This document shows, piece after piece, positions 7,079 through 17,735 of a stretch of 35,454 nucleotides of DNA. Both the position numbers and the translations under genes were made by a program. The stretch comes from Thauera linaloolentis 47Lol = DSM 12138 (GTDB lineage: Bacteria; Pseudomonadota; Gammaproteobacteria; Burkholderiales; Rhodocyclaceae): positions 1 through 35,454 of the forward strand of contig NZ_AMXE01000038.1 in the NCBI RefSeq assembly GCF_000310205.1, read 5' to 3'. The notes under the pieces were generated by a model. The model was not told where the DNA came from and searched no databases. It saw only the letters and a program-made list of their open reading frames with translations. Each line of letters begins with the position of its first letter. Within the stretch, counting starts at the first letter, position 1.

Positions 7079-7224
7079 AAGGCTTGTGTGCCGCGAAGCG
7101 CGCGGACGGACCGGATGGCGGGGCCGGCGGGAGAGGCCGCGGGCGGGTGGGCGCTGGGCGCCCGGCGTCGGCAAGCGGCGGGCGCACGCGTCCGGATGCT
7201 TCGGGGGCAGGATGGATACGCTGA
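7075..7224 (+). CDS. Candidate small low-complexity ORF (possible coupling peptide)
   Basis: A 49-codon frame begins with an ATGA overlap on the preceding stop and has GGGAGG 4 bases upstream. It ends 13 bases into the next gene. The peptide is Gly/Arg-rich and low in complexity (MKGLCAAKRADGPDGG and on), with no recognisable domain. It fills the 133-base gap before the hydrolase gene, so it may simply couple translation, or be a chance frame. Confidence 0.2.
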   Translation: MKGLCAAKRADGPDGGAGGRGRGRVGAGRPASASGGRTRPDASGAGWIR

Positions 7225-8306
7225 CGCATGCGCTCTCCGGCGCGCTGGTAGGCCGCCTGCTGGCCGGCCGGCGTACGGGGTCGGCAGCCGGCGCGGCGGC
7301 CGTATCCCGGCCGTCGCCGCCGGTGTGGCAGATGGTGGCCGCGGGCACGGCCGCGGCGATTTTCCCCGATCTCGATTTCATCCTCGGCTGGGTGTCGGAG
7401 CTGACCTATCTGCGCGGCCATCGCGGCGTGACGCATTCCTTGCTGTTGCTGCCGCTGTGGGGGCTGCTGATCGCCTGGCTGCTATCCCGTTTCTGGCGGC
7501 GCGGCGGCCGAGCGGGGCCGGACTGGCGCAGCCTGTACGCCGTCGTGTGCGCGGGGATTCTCATCCACATCCTGGGCGACCTGATCACCCAGTTCGGCAC
7601 GATGATCCTCGCTCCTTTCTCCGAGCGCCGCTTCGGCTGGGGGACGAGCTTCATCATCGATCTGCCGCTGACCGGGATCATCCTCTCCGGCCTGCTCGGC
7701 AGCGCATTGTGGCGGCGCAGCCGGGTGCCGTCGGCGCTGGCGCTGGTGCTGCTGGCGGGCTGGATCGGCGTGCAGGCGGTGGGGCGCGGCGAGGCGGTCG
7801 ATGCCGCGCGGGCCTATGCGAAGCGGCAGGGCATCCGGGCGGAGCTGATCGATGCCGCGCCACGGCCGGCTTCGCCCTTCAACTGGACGGCGATCGTGTT
7901 CGACGGCGAGCGCTACCACTATGCCCACATCAACACCCGCCGCAGCGCACCGCTCGCTGCCACGGCGGACGACAATTTCATCCGCCGCCTTTCCGCGCCC
8001 TATCTGCCGGTGGCCCAGGCGCAATGGGAAGTGCGCGAGCGCTTCGGCGGCAACGGTGCGCGCGAACTGGCCGAGAAAGTGTGGCGTGCCGAGGATTTCG
8101 CCTTCTACCGCTGGTTTGCGATGTTCCCGGTGCTCGACCACGCGGGGAACGGGCCGTCGGGCCAGGCCTGCGCGAACTTCGTCGACCTGCGTTTCATCAC
8201 GCCGGGGCGTGACGAGACGCCCTTCCGTTATGGGCTGTGCAGCCGGGAAGGCGGCTGGCGCTTGTTCGAGCGGCAGCCGGACGGTATTCGCTGGGTCGTC
8301 GATTGA
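7212..8306 (+). CDS. YdjM-type membrane metal-dependent hydrolase
   Basis: A 364-residue inner-membrane protein of the YdjM/DUF457 family, annotated as metal-dependent hydrolases. Conserved His/Asp motifs sit next to membrane segments: MDTLTHALSGALVGRLL at the start, IFPDLDFILGWV, LRGHRGVTHSLLLLPLWGLL, and GILIHILGDLITQFGT; these could bind a metal. Several hydrophobic helices follow, then a roughly 150-residue soluble C-terminal part beginning near AIVFDGERYHYAHINTR. The ATG at 7212 is chosen because the family motif begins there, with a G-rich stretch just upstream. The substrate is unknown in the family. It is followed 37 bases later by the thioredoxin-fold gene, probably in one transcript. 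Confidence 0.88.
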   Translation: MDTLTHALSGALVGRLLAGRRTGSAAGAAAVSRPSPPVWQMVAAGTAAAIFPDLDFILGWVSELTYLRGHRGVTHSLLLLPLWGLLIAWLLSRFWRRGGRAGPDWRSLYAVVCAGILIHILGDLITQFGTMILAPFSERRFGWGTSFIIDLPLTGIILSGLLGSALWRRSRVPSALALVLLAGWIGVQAVGRGEAVDAARAYAKRQGIRAELIDAAPRPASPFNWTAIVFDGERYHYAHINTRRSAPLAATADDNFIRRLSAPYLPVAQAQWEVRERFGGNGARELAEKVWRAEDFAFYRWFAMFPVLDHAGNGPSGQACANFVDLRFITPGRDETPFRYGLCSREGGWRLFERQPDGIRWVVD

Positions 8307-8343
8307 CGCCTTTCCGTGTCTTGTCACTTCCATCTTCCGCGCA

Positions 8344-8889
8344 ATGTCCGATTCTGCCTCGACCCCTCCAGCCCCGCCCAAACCGCCGCGCAAGCGGCGC
8401 TATGTGCAGGATCTGGCCTTCATCGCCGCCATCGTGCTCGGCATGCAGTGGCTGCAGACGCGCCATGTGCCCGAGGGCGCTGCGCCGGCTTTCGCCGCGC
8501 CCTCGGCCGCGGGCGGCCAGATCAGCCTGGCGGAGTGGCGGGCCGGCCATGCGGAAGGACCGGTGGGGCTGTATTTCTGGGCGGACTGGTGCGTGGTGTG
8601 TGCGGCCCAGCAGGGCGCGGTGGAGGCGGTGCAGGCCGATTGGCCGGTGCTGACGGTGGCGATGCAGTCGGGCGACGAGGCGTCGGTGGCGAAGGTGCTG
8701 GCCGCGAAGGGTGTGGACTGGACGACGGCCGTCGATGCCGATGGCCGCATCGCTGCGCGCTACGGCTTGCACGGCGTACCCGCCTTCGTCGTGCTCGACC
8801 GCGACGGGCGGATCCGCTCGGCGACAATCGGCTATACCTCCGAATGGGGCATTCGCGCCCGCCTGTGGTGGGCGGGGCTGGTCGGATGA
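8344..8889 (+). CDS. Membrane-anchored thioredoxin-fold protein (protein disulfide reductase-like)
   Basis: A 181-residue protein. A Pro/Lys-rich cytoplasmic tail is followed by one membrane segment (about residues 22-37, VQDLAFIAAIVLGMQW). The periplasmic thioredoxin domain has the active site WADWCVVC (Cys83 and Cys86) and the cis-proline motif GVPAFVVLD near the C terminus. It resembles TlpA/ScsD-type thioredoxins, which reduce or exchange disulfides in the periplasm using electrons from a DsbD-like protein; none is visible nearby. It is complete for the family. The stop lies 17 bases from that of the convergent TetR gene. The partner is not identifiable. Confidence 0.88.
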   Translation: MSDSASTPPAPPKPPRKRRYVQDLAFIAAIVLGMQWLQTRHVPEGAAPAFAAPSAAGGQISLAEWRAGHAEGPVGLYFWADWCVVCAAQQGAVEAVQADWPVLTVAMQSGDEASVAKVLAAKGVDWTTAVDADGRIAARYGLHGVPAFVVLDRDGRIRSATIGYTSEWGIRARLWWAGLVG

Positions 8890-8906
8890 GCGGTGGGCCG
8901 GGGCTT

Positions 8907-9530
8907 TTAGGTGGGCTGGTTGAGCAGGTCGCTGATCGCGGTCTGAATGCGCAGCGCGACGCCGCTGTGGTCGAGGCCGGGGTTGCGGATCGTGCGCAGC
9001 AGCAGGCCTTCGAACAGACAGGCCAGCACTTCCACCATGTCGTCGATGGCGGCAGGACTGTCTTCGTGGCCGGCAGTGCGGCGGATGTCGCGGATGGTGA
9101 TGGCGAGTTCGCGCCGGCAGGTCGCGTCGGCCTCGCGGACGATCTGTCCGACGTGCGGATTGCGCGCGGCTTCGGCGACAATTTCGAGTTTGAGGCCGGC
9201 CGAGACCGGATCGAGCTGGTCCGCCACGCCTTCGGCGGCGCGCTCGATCAGGGCGGTGCGGATGTTGGCGGCCGCGCGGAATTCAGCCGTCATCGTCATC
9301 AGGCTTTCGAGGTCCTGTGCCACGATCGCGGCGATGATGGCTTCCTTGTTCTCGAAGTAGTGGTAGATATGGCCGGGGCTCATGCCCGCGATGCTGGATA
9401 TCTTGGCGATGCTGGCAGCGTGAAAGCCGTATTCGCGGAAGCACTCGGCCGCGGCGCACAGGATCTGCTGGCGGCGGGCGGTGGCGCGTGAGGCGTCGAT
9501 CGGAGGCGTCGTCGGATCCGTGTTTTGCAT
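8907..9530 (-). CDS. TetR-family repressor (probable local regulator of the RND operon)
   Basis: A 207-residue regulator with an N-terminal helix-turn-helix: RQQILCAAAECFREYGFHAASIAKISSIAGMSPGHIYHYFENKEAI. The C-terminal helical half would bind the inducer and dimerise. It is divergent from the efflux operon, the classic AcrR/TtgR arrangement, and two operator-like sites lie between them (9613-9644). The ATG at 9530 gives the usual TetR length; an in-frame TTG at 9602 would add 24 residues but sits just next to the operator region. There is no clear ribosome site for either. The ligand cannot be predicted. Confidence 0.9.
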   Translation of the reverse strand: MQNTDPTTPPIDASRATARRQQILCAAAECFREYGFHAASIAKISSIAGMSPGHIYHYFENKEAIIAAIVAQDLESLMTMTAEFRAAANIRTALIERAAEGVADQLDPVSAGLKLEIVAEAARNPHVGQIVREADATCRRELAITIRDIRRTAGHEDSPAAIDDMVEVLACLFEGLLLRTIRNPGLDHSGVALRIQTAISDLLNQPT

Positions 9531-9605
9531 GCGTGTGGTATGAAGTCGGATTTCGCTGGGCTTCGCCCTGCTGTCGGGGTCAAGGTTCTTGCGGCGCAGC
9601 AAAGG

Positions 9606-9644
9606 CTAACATAGAATGAGCGTTCAATCTAGAATAACCCTTCT
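9606..9644. promoter_or_regulatory. Tandem operator-like sites overlapping the efflux promoter
   Basis: Site 1 is AGAATGAGCGTTCAATCT (9613-9630), a 7-4-7 palindrome with one mismatched pair. Site 2 is AGAATAACCCTTCT (9631-9644), with AGAA/TTCT arms. The sites share TAGAATRA...TTC with a period of 18 bases. A + strand promoter fits them: -35 CTAACA (9606-9611), 18-base spacer, -10 TAGAAT (9630-9635). Site 1 fills the spacer, so a bound repressor would block RNA polymerase. Confidence 0.6.
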
Positions 9645-9713
9645 AAAGGGCAGGATTAGAGCGGAACGAGGTGTTCCTGCTGGCGTCCTGTTCCTCGAGT
9701 TCACGAGGCTCCA

Positions 9714-10910
9714 ATGAAGAACACCAGCAACGTCCTCTCCAAGCCTGCCGTCCTGGTTGTGCTGAGTGCCCTGCTTCTCGCCGCATGTGGCGGCAAGGAA
9801 AACGGTGGAGGGGCGGCACAAGGCGGCGCGCCGCAAGCGCCGGCCGTGACGGTCCTGACCGTCAAGACCGAGGCGGTGCCGATGGTGGCCGAGCTGCCTG
9901 GCCGCACCAGCCCTTACCTGATCGCCGAACTCCGCCCGCAAGTGAGCGGGATCCTGACCCAGCGCTCGTTCAACGAGGGGAGCGAGGTCAAGGCCGGGCA
10001 AGTGCTCTACCGCATCGACGCGGCGCCCTACCAGGCGGCTTACGACAGCGCGAAGGCGAGCCTGGCGCGTGCAGAGGCGAATGCCAGGGTGGCGCGCCTG
10101 AAGGCCGAGCGCCATGCCGGCCTGGTCAAGATCGAGGCAGTCAGCAAGCAGGCCAACGACGATGCGCAGGCCACGTTGCAGCAGGCGGTGGCGGAAGTCG
10201 CCGCGGCGAAGGCCGCGCTGGACAAGGCCAAGATCGATCTCGACTACACCCAGCTCAAGTCGCCGATTGCCGGCCGCATCGGGCGCTCGGCGGTCACCGC
10301 CGGGGCGCTGGTCACGGCCAATCAGGCGCAGACGCTGGCGACCGTCCAGCAGCTCGATCCGATCTACGTCGACCTGAGCCAGTCCAGCGCCGAACTGCTG
10401 CGCATGCGCCGCGAAGTGGAGTCCGGACGCCTGCAGACCAATGCCAGGGGCGACGTTCCGGTGAGGCTGATCCTGGAGGACGGCAGCGAGTATGCCGCCG
10501 AGGGCCGGCTGGCGCTGTCGGAAGTGACGGTGGACGAAGGCACGGGCAGCGTCACCTTGCGCGCCCGCTTCCCGAATGCGGACGGCGTGCTGCTGCCCGG
10601 CATGTATGTCCGCGCGCGCCTGCCGCAGGGTACGCGCAACGAAGCCATTCTGGTGCCGCATGCCGCCGTGTCGCGCGATCCGCTCGGCAACGCGGTGGTG
10701 ATGGTGGTGGGAGCGGAGGACAAGGTCGAGGCCCGGCCGGTGCAGGCGGTGCAATCGATCGGCCCCAACTGGGTGGTGTCCGGCGGGCTTGCCGGCGGCG
10801 AGCGCATCATTGTCGAAGGCTTGCAGAAGGTACGTCCGGGTGTGCAGGTCCAGGCGCAGGAGGCGGGCAGCGCGCCCGCCCCGGCACCGGCCGCATCCGC
10901 GGCGCAGTGA
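9714..10910 (+). CDS. RND efflux periplasmic adaptor (AcrA/MexA-like, lipoprotein)
   Basis: A 398-residue membrane fusion protein that bridges the inner-membrane pump and outer-membrane channel. The signal peptide ends in the lipobox LLLAAC with Cys25 lipidated. Then come a beta-barrel/lipoyl half (SPYLIAELRPQVSGILTQRSFNEGSEVKAGQVLYRID), an alpha-helical hairpin (PYQAAYDSAKASLARAEANARVARLKAERH onward), the second lipoyl half (TQLKSPIAGRIGRSAVTAGALVTANQ) and the membrane-proximal domain. A GAGG ribosome site sits 6 bases before the ATG. It is followed after 11 bases by the pump gene, so the two are one operon. Confidence 0.95.
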   Translation: MKNTSNVLSKPAVLVVLSALLLAACGGKENGGGAAQGGAPQAPAVTVLTVKTEAVPMVAELPGRTSPYLIAELRPQVSGILTQRSFNEGSEVKAGQVLYRIDAAPYQAAYDSAKASLARAEANARVARLKAERHAGLVKIEAVSKQANDDAQATLQQAVAEVAAAKAALDKAKIDLDYTQLKSPIAGRIGRSAVTAGALVTANQAQTLATVQQLDPIYVDLSQSSAELLRMRREVESGRLQTNARGDVPVRLILEDGSEYAAEGRLALSEVTVDEGTGSVTLRARFPNADGVLLPGMYVRARLPQGTRNEAILVPHAAVSRDPLGNAVVMVVGAEDKVEARPVQAVQSIGPNWVVSGGLAGGERIIVEGLQKVRPGVQVQAQEAGSAPAPAPAASAAQ

Positions 10911-10921
10911 GGTAGCCCGCC

Positions 10922-13900
10922 ATGGCACGTTTCTTCATTGACCGGCCCATCTTCGCGTGGGTCATTGCCATCGTCATCATGCTGGCCGGCGCGCTGTCGA
11001 TTCTCGAGTTGCCGGTGTCCCAGTACCCCTCCATCGCGCCGCCGGCGATTGCCATCAACGCCCGCTATCCGGGCGCTTCGGCCAAGGCGGTCGAGGATTC
11101 GGTCACCCAGGTCATCGAGCAGAAGATGACCGGCCTGGATGGCCTGTTGTACATGAACTCGACCTCGGATTCGTATGGACAGGCCACGGTCACGCTGACC
11201 TTCTCTGCCGATACCGATCCCGACATCGCCCAGGTGCAGGTGCAGAACAAGATGCAGACGGCGCTGCCGTTGCTGCCCCAGCCGGTGCAGCAACAGGGTG
11301 TCACCGTCGCCAAGTCGGCGCGCAACTTTCTGATGGTCGTCGGCTTCGTGTCCGAGGACGGGAGCCAGTCCGGCACCGACTTGTCCGACTTCCTCGTGGC
11401 CTCGGTGCAGGACCCGCTGTCGCGGGTCGATGGCGTGGGTGAGGTGACGGTTTTCGGTTCGCAGTACTCGATGCGGGTGTGGCTCGACCCCGCCCGCCTG
11501 AACAACTACAAGCTCACGGCGGGCGACGTGCGCGCGGCGATCGAGGCGCAGAACGCCGAAGTGTCGGCCGGCCAGCTCGGCGGCACGCCGGCGCTGCCGG
11601 GGCAGGGGTTCTCGGCGACGATCACCGCGCAGAGCCGTTTGCAGACCGCCGAGCAGTTCGAGAACATCCTGCTGCGCAGCAGCACGCAGGGTGGCGAGGT
11701 GCGGCTCGGGGACGTGGCGCGCGTCGAGATCGGCGCCGAGAACTACGGCACCGTGGCGCGCTTCAACGGCCAGCCCGCGGCCGGCGTCGGCATCCGCCTG
11801 GCCTCCGGCGCCAATGCGCTCGATACGGCCACCGCCGTGCGCGCGCGGCTTGACGAGATGCAGCGCTATTTCCCGGCCGGGGTCCAGTACGTCGTGCCCT
11901 ACGACACCACGCCCTTCGTCAAGATCTCCATCCAGGAAGTGGTCAAGACCCTGGTCGAAGCGGTCGTCCTCGTCTTCCTGGTGATGTATCTCTTCCTGCA
12001 GAACCTGCGCGCCACGCTGATTCCGACCATTGCGGTCCCCGTGGTGCTGCTCGGCACCTTCGGCGTGATGGCGGCGTTCGGCTTCTCGATCAATACGCTG
12101 ACCATGTTCGGTATCGTGCTGGCGATCGGCCTGCTGGTGGATGACGCCATCGTCGTGGTCGAGAACGTCGAGCGCGTGATGACGGAAGAAGGCTTGCCGC
12201 CGAAGGAGGCGACCAAGCGCTCGATGAGGCAGATCACCGGCGCGCTGGTCGGCATCGGCCTGGTGCTGTCGGCAGTGTTCGTGCCGATGGCTTTCTTCGG
12301 CGGCTCGACGGGCGTGATCTACCGCCAGTTCTCGATCACGATCGTGTCGGCGATGGCGCTGTCGGTGCTGGTGGCCATCGTGTTCACGCCGGCGCTGTGC
12401 GCGACCATGCTGAAGCCGATCGAAAAGGGCCACGAGCACGGCGAAGGCGGCCTGTTCGGGCGCTTCTTCCACTGGTTCAACGACAAGTTCCAGCGCGGCA
12501 CCCAGCGCTACGAAGGCGCGGTGGGCGGCATCCTCAAGCGCAGCGTGCGCTTCATGCTGATCTACGTCGCCATCGTCGCCGTGCTGGGCGTGCTGTTCGT
12601 GCGCATGCCCACCTCCTTCCTGCCGGAAGAGGATCAGGGGGTGATGTTCAACCAGGTCATGCTGCCGGCCGGCGCGACGCAGGAGCGCACGCTCGAGGTC
12701 ATCGAGAAGGTCGAACAGCATTATCTGCAGAATGAAAAGGACGCGGTGCGGGCCATCTTCACCGTGGCCGGCTTCTCGTTCGGCGGCAGCGGCCAGAACA
12801 TGGGCATCGGCTTCGTCAACATGCGGCCGTGGGACGAGCGCAGTGCGCCCGGCCTCGACGTGCAGTCGGTCGCCAACCGGGCGATGGGCGCGTTCTCGCA
12901 GATCCGCGAAGCGATGGCCTTTGCCTTCGTGCCGCCGGCGGTGATCGAGCTCGGCACCTCGGGCGGCTTCACGGTGCAGATGCAGGACCGCTCCGGCCTC
13001 GGCCACGAGGCCCTGCTCGCGGCGCGCAACCAGTTCCTCGGCATGGCCGCGCAGGACTCGCGCCTCGTCGGCGTGCGTCCCAACGGCCAGGAGGACATGG
13101 CCGAACTGCGGCTCGACATCGACCACGCCAAGGCGGGGGCGCTGGGCGTCAGCGTCGCGGACATCAACGAGACCCTGGCCATGGCCTGGGGCGGCAGCTA
13201 CATCAACGACTTCCTCGATCGCGGCCGCATCAAGAAGGTCTATGTGCAGGGCGATGCATCCGCGCGCATGACCCCCGAGGACCTCGACAAGTGGTACGTG
13301 CGCAACAAGGCCGGCGAAATGGTGCCGTTCTCCGCCTTCGCCCGTTCGCACTGGACCTACGGTTCGCCGCGCCTCGAGCGCTTCAACGGCCAGCCGTCGA
13401 TGGAAATCCTCGGCCAGGCCGCGCCCGGGCTGTCGTCCGGCGAGGCGATGCAGGCGGTCGAGGACATCATGGGCAGGCTGCCGGCCGGCATCGGCTACGA
13501 CTGGTCGGGCACCTCCTACGAGGAACGCCGCAGCGGTTCGCAGGCGCCGGCGCTGTACGCGCTGTCGCTGCTGATCGTGTTCCTGTGCCTCGCCGCCTTG
13601 TACGAAAGCTGGTCGGTGCCGTTCGCCGTCATGCTGGTCGTGCCGCTCGGTGTGCTGGGTGCCCTGCTGGCGGCGACCGGCCGCGGGATGTCGAACGACA
13701 TCTACTTCCAGGTGGGCCTGCTCGCCACCATCGGCCTGTCGTCGAAGAACGCGATCCTGATCGTGGAATTCGCCAAGCTGCTGATGGAGCAGGAGGGCAA
13801 GGGGCTCGTCGAGGCGACGCTCGAGGCGGTGCGCATGCGCCTGCGTCCGATCATCATGACCTCGCTTGCCTTCGGCTTCGGCGTGTTGCCGCTGGCGATC

Positions 13901-14074
13901 GCCACCGGCGCCGGTGCCGGTAGCCAGAACGCGATCGGCACCGGGGTGCTTGGCGGTACCATCGCCGGCACCTTGCTCGGCATTTTCTTCGTTCCGCTGT
14001 TCTACGTCGTGATCAAGCGCATCTTCCCGGACAAGCCTCGCAGCGAGGCTCCGGCCGTCCAGGAGGGGCGCTGA
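10922..14074 (+). CDS. RND multidrug efflux pump, inner-membrane permease (AcrB/MexB-like, HAE1)
   Basis: A 1050-residue proton-driven pump, the usual length of HAE1 pumps. It starts [23 protein letters not shown], the family's first helix. The proton relay is intact: Asp407 and Asp408 in [18 protein letters not shown] (12140-12145) and the lysine in [17 protein letters not shown] (residue 942, equivalent to AcrB Lys940). Long periplasmic porter and docking loops follow helices 1 and 7. It expels hydrophobic drugs, solvents or bile-salt-like compounds in homologues; the substrate range here is unknown. It is 11 bases after the adaptor gene and ends 1 base before the outer-membrane channel gene. 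Confidence 0.96.
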   Translation: MARFFIDRPIFAWVIAIVIMLAGALSILELPVSQYPSIAPPAIAINARYPGASAKAVEDSVTQVIEQKMTGLDGLLYMNSTSDSYGQATVTLTFSADTDPDIAQVQVQNKMQTALPLLPQPVQQQGVTVAKSARNFLMVVGFVSEDGSQSGTDLSDFLVASVQDPLSRVDGVGEVTVFGSQYSMRVWLDPARLNNYKLTAGDVRAAIEAQNAEVSAGQLGGTPALPGQGFSATITAQSRLQTAEQFENILLRSSTQGGEVRLGDVARVEIGAENYGTVARFNGQPAAGVGIRLASGANALDTATAVRARLDEMQRYFPAGVQYVVPYDTTPFVKISIQEVVKTLVEAVVLVFLVMYLFLQNLRATLIPTIAVPVVLLGTFGVMAAFGFSINTLTMFGIVLAIGLLVDDAIVVVENVERVMTEEGLPPKEATKRSMRQITGALVGIGLVLSAVFVPMAFFGGSTGVIYRQFSITIVSAMALSVLVAIVFTPALCATMLKPIEKGHEHGEGGLFGRFFHWFNDKFQRGTQRYEGAVGGILKRSVRFMLIYVAIVAVLGVLFVRMPTSFLPEEDQGVMFNQVMLPAGATQERTLEVIEKVEQHYLQNEKDAVRAIFTVAGFSFGGSGQNMGIGFVNMRPWDERSAPGLDVQSVANRAMGAFSQIREAMAFAFVPPAVIELGTSGGFTVQMQDRSGLGHEALLAARNQFLGMAAQDSRLVGVRPNGQEDMAELRLDIDHAKAGALGVSVADINETLAMAWGGSYINDFLDRGRIKKVYVQGDASARMTPEDLDKWYVRNKAGEMVPFSAFARSHWTYGSPRLERFNGQPSMEILGQAAPGLSSGEAMQAVEDIMGRLPAGIGYDWSGTSYEERRSGSQAPALYALSLLIVFLCLAALYESWSVPFAVMLVVPLGVLGALLAATGRGMSNDIYFQVGLLATIGLSSKNAILIVEFAKLLMEQEGKGLVEATLEAVRMRLRPIIMTSLAFGFGVLPLAIATGAGAGSQNAIGTGVLGGTIAGTLLGIFFVPLFYVVIKRIFPDKPRSEAPAVQEGR

Positions 14075-14075
14075 C

Positions 14076-15490
14076 ATGGAGATATTCGTGACCCGAATCC
14101 GCAGTCTCGCGGCCGCGCTTGCGACCACCACGCTTGGCGCCTGCTCCCTGATTCCCGCCTATGAGCGCCCGGTCGCGCCAGTGCCGGAAACCTTTCCGCA
14201 CGCGGTGCCGACCGAGGCTTCCGCCGTCGCGCCGCAGGCCGCCACCATCGGCTGGCGCGATTATTTTGCCGATGCGCGCCTGCGCGAGGTGATCGCGCTC
14301 GCGCTCGACAACAACCGCGACCTGCGCATTGCCGCGCTCAACATCGAGCGCGCGCGTGCGCTGTACGGCATCCAGCGCGCCGACCTGTTCCCATCGATCG
14401 CCGCCACCGGCGGGCAGAGTGCCCAGCGCGTCCCGGGCGACCTCAGTGCCTCGGGCGACTCGGCGGTCAGCCGCCAGTACAGCGCCAACCTCGGCTTCGC
14501 CTCGTACGAGCTCGACTTCTTCGGCCGTGTGCGCAGCCTGGAAGAGCAGGCGCTGCAGACGTATCTCGGCACCGAGGAGGCGCGTCGCAGCGCCCAGATC
14601 AGCCTGGTGGCCGAGGTCGCCAATGCCTGGCTGCGGCTCGCCGCCGATCGCGAGCGGCTGGCGCTGGCGCGCAGCACCTTCGACACCCGGCAGAAGTCCT
14701 TCGACCTGACGCAGCGCAGCTTCGATGCCGGTGCCGTGTCGGCCCTCGATTTGCGCCAGGCCGAGACGCTGCTGCAGACCGCGCGCGCGGATGCCGCACG
14801 CTATTCCGCGCTGGTAGCGCAGGACGAGAATGCGCTGGCCCTGGTCGTCGGCGCCGGTGTGCCGGCCGAATTGCTGCCCGATGGGCTGAACGAGGCCATC
14901 GCCAGCGTGGCCGAACTGCCGGCCGGCGTGCCGTCCGAGGTGCTGGCCCGCCGGCCGGACATCGCCCAGGCCGAATATGCGCTGCGTGCCGCCAACGCCA
15001 ACATCGGTGCGGCGCGCGCCGCCTTCTTCCCGAGCGTGACGCTGACGGCCAGCGTGGGTTCCGCGAGCTCGTCGCTCGACGGCCTGTTCGAAAGCGGTTC
15101 GCGGGCCTGGAGCTTCATGCCGCAGATCCGCCTGCCGATCTTCGAGGCAGGGCGCCTGCAGGCGAGCCTGGACGTGGCGGAGATCCAGCGCGACATCAAC
15201 GTCGCGCAGTACGAGCAGGCGATCCAGTCCGCCTTCCGCGAGGTTGCCGATGCGCTGGCCGAGCGTGCGACGCTGGCCGAACAGCTGGATGCGCGGCGTG
15301 CCCTGGTCGAAGCCACGGCGAAGAGCTTCGAACTGTCCGATGCGCGCTACAAGGGCGGTGTCGACAGTTACTTCAACCTGCTCGACGCCCAGCGCGGCCT
15401 GTATGGCGCCGAACTGGAGCTGATCTCGGTCCGCTTGTCCGACGCCACCAACCGCGTTGCCCTGTACAAGGCGCTCGGCGGCGGCTGGCA

Positions 15491-15494
<4 letters not shown>
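14076..15494 (+). CDS. Outer-membrane efflux channel lipoprotein (OprM/TtgC-like, NodT family)
   Basis: A 472-residue TolC-fold channel. Its signal peptide ends in LGAC with Cys23 lipidated. The two-repeat coiled-coil domain is visible: GWRDYFADARLREVIALALDNNRDLRIAALNIERARALYGI in the first repeat and RRPDIAQAEYALRAANANIGAARAAFFPSVTLT in the second, with LGFASYELDFFGRVRSL for a barrel strand. AGGAGG lies upstream at 14061-14066, 9 bases before the ATG at 14076. It completes a tripartite efflux complex and its last bases overlap the next start by 4. Confidence 0.95.
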
Positions 15495-16660
<1,166 letters not shown>

Positions 16661-16691
16661 CGGCCGGGCCGGTGCCGGATGCAGGACGGAA

Positions 16692-17183
16692 TCAGTCGCA
16701 GCTCGCGCGGCATGCCCCGCCGCTGCAGTCTTCCGCTTCGACCCTGCACGCTGCCTTGGTCCGATGGACCAGGCGGTGGTCGTTGTCGTAGTCGCATATC
16801 AGGCGCGACAGGCTGCCCTTGCGCTCGGCATGCATGCGTACCGCCTTCGAGCCGTGGATCGCGGCCGGTGCCACGTTGCATGACAGGTAGCCGCTGAAGC
16901 TGCCGTCGGCCGATTCCCACAGCGCGATGTTTTTGGCTTCACGGTAGCTCTCGAAGCTGGAGCAGGCCAGGATGTCGCCGCCGTAGAGGCGGGCGCTGTC
17001 GCCACAGAAGCCCATGAAGGTGTAGCGCAGTTCCGCCTCGGTCGGACAGGCTGCGACCTGTACCGCGTCGGCCAGGTCCGGACAGGACATGGGGGACGCC
17101 GCCGCCGCGGGGCCGGCTGCGAAGCCGCTGCCCAGGAGAAGGGCGAACAGAAGGTGTTTCGGGATGGCCATGGGTTTGTCCAT
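16692..17183 (-). CDS. Cys-rich secreted hypothetical protein
   Basis: A 163-residue protein not recognised as a named family. A signal peptide (KHLLFALLLGSGFAAGPAAAAS) is followed by a mature part with ten cysteines, spaced from SCPDL to the C-terminal RASCD, which suggests five disulfides in the periplasm. The core reads FMGFCGDSARLYGGDILACSSFESYREAKNIALWESADGSFSGYLSC. It starts 20 bases after the hemerythrin stop and is very likely co-transcribed with it. The ATG at 17183 is used; 17171 is equally possible and would give 159 residues. No ribosome site is clear for either. Confidence 0.7.
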   Translation of the reverse strand: MDKPMAIPKHLLFALLLGSGFAAGPAAAASPMSCPDLADAVQVAACPTEAELRYTFMGFCGDSARLYGGDILACSSFESYREAKNIALWESADGSFSGYLSCNVAPAAIHGSKAVRMHAERKGSLSRLICDYDNDHRLVHRTKAACRVEAEDCSGGACRASCD

Positions 17184-17203
17184 GAAAGGTCGATTTGGAG
17201 AAA

Positions 17204-17680
17204 TTACCAGAACTTCCACCACCATTTGCGCTTCTTCATCGCTTCTTCGACGTGGTCCGACCATTGGGTCGCGCCGCCGTGGGCGATGAAGTGCGCGCCG
17301 AAGCGTTTGTCCGCTTCATTGATGTGGCGTGTCAGCCAGACCTTGAGGAAGTGGAGCAGCTCGAAGGTGATCGCGGCCTGGCCGGAGTCGAGTTTTTCCT
17401 GCAGGGCGCGGACCTGGGCGATGAGATCTTCGTGGTTCTGCTTGTGCGCGGCGAAGTCCGGATAGTTGGATACCCGCATCAGGCTTTCCTCGACCGCGAA
17501 GTGGGTGCGGGTGTAGTCCGCCAGCTTGTCGAGGATCTGGCGCGAGGTCGCGGAGCCGTGATGCTCCTGGATGGCGACGTGCAACTGGTTCAGCAGGTCG
17601 ACGAGTTCCTTGTGCTGTTCGTCGATTTCCTGGATGCCGACGTCGAAATCACTGCTCCAATGGAAAAGGTCGGTGGTCAT
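17204..17680 (-). CDS. Bacteriohemerythrin (oxygen-binding diiron protein)
   Basis: A 158-residue single-domain hemerythrin that reversibly binds O2 at a diiron site, and in some bacteria supplies O2 or responds to NO. All seven ligands are present: His23 (EIDEQHKEL), His60 and Glu64 (RTHFAVEESLM), His79 and His83 (AAHKQNHEDL), His119 and Asp124 (LTRHINEADKRFG). There is no signal peptide, so it is cytoplasmic. The C terminus is unusual: MKKRKWWWKFW, a basic, tryptophan-rich tail beyond the normal fold. AGGGGG lies 6 bases upstream of the ATG. An FNR-like box at 17736-17749 suggests control by oxygen level. The Cys-rich secreted gene follows after 20 bases. Confidence 0.95.
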   Translation of the reverse strand: MTTDLFHWSSDFDVGIQEIDEQHKELVDLLNQLHVAIQEHHGSATSRQILDKLADYTRTHFAVEESLMRVSNYPDFAAHKQNHEDLIAQVRALQEKLDSGQAAITFELLHFLKVWLTRHINEADKRFGAHFIAHGGATQWSDHVEEAMKKRKWWWKFW

Positions 17681-17707
17681 GGTGCCCCCTGTAGTTCTGC
17701 AAACGCG

Positions 17708-17720
17708 AAGGCTAAGCCTT
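17708..17720. other. 13-base palindrome between the FNR-like box and hemerythrin
   Basis: AAGGCT-A-AGCCTT is a perfect palindrome. It overlaps a plausible -10 (TAGCCT read leftward) for a hemerythrin promoter, so it could be a second regulator site or the start of a leader hairpin. Confidence 0.3.
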
Positions 17721-17735
17721 GCAGCGAACAAGGGC

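Noticed and set aside
5180-7381. 733-codon leftward frame opposite the APH/kinase gene
   Set aside because: Antisense to two well-supported genes and would overlap the PEP-CTERM promoter.
10364-14131. 1255-codon open frame on the leftward strand, opposite the RND pump gene
   Set aside because: It is antisense to a clear AcrB-type pump and its peptide is His/Arg/Gln-rich with no domain; long antisense frames are usual in DNA this GC-rich.
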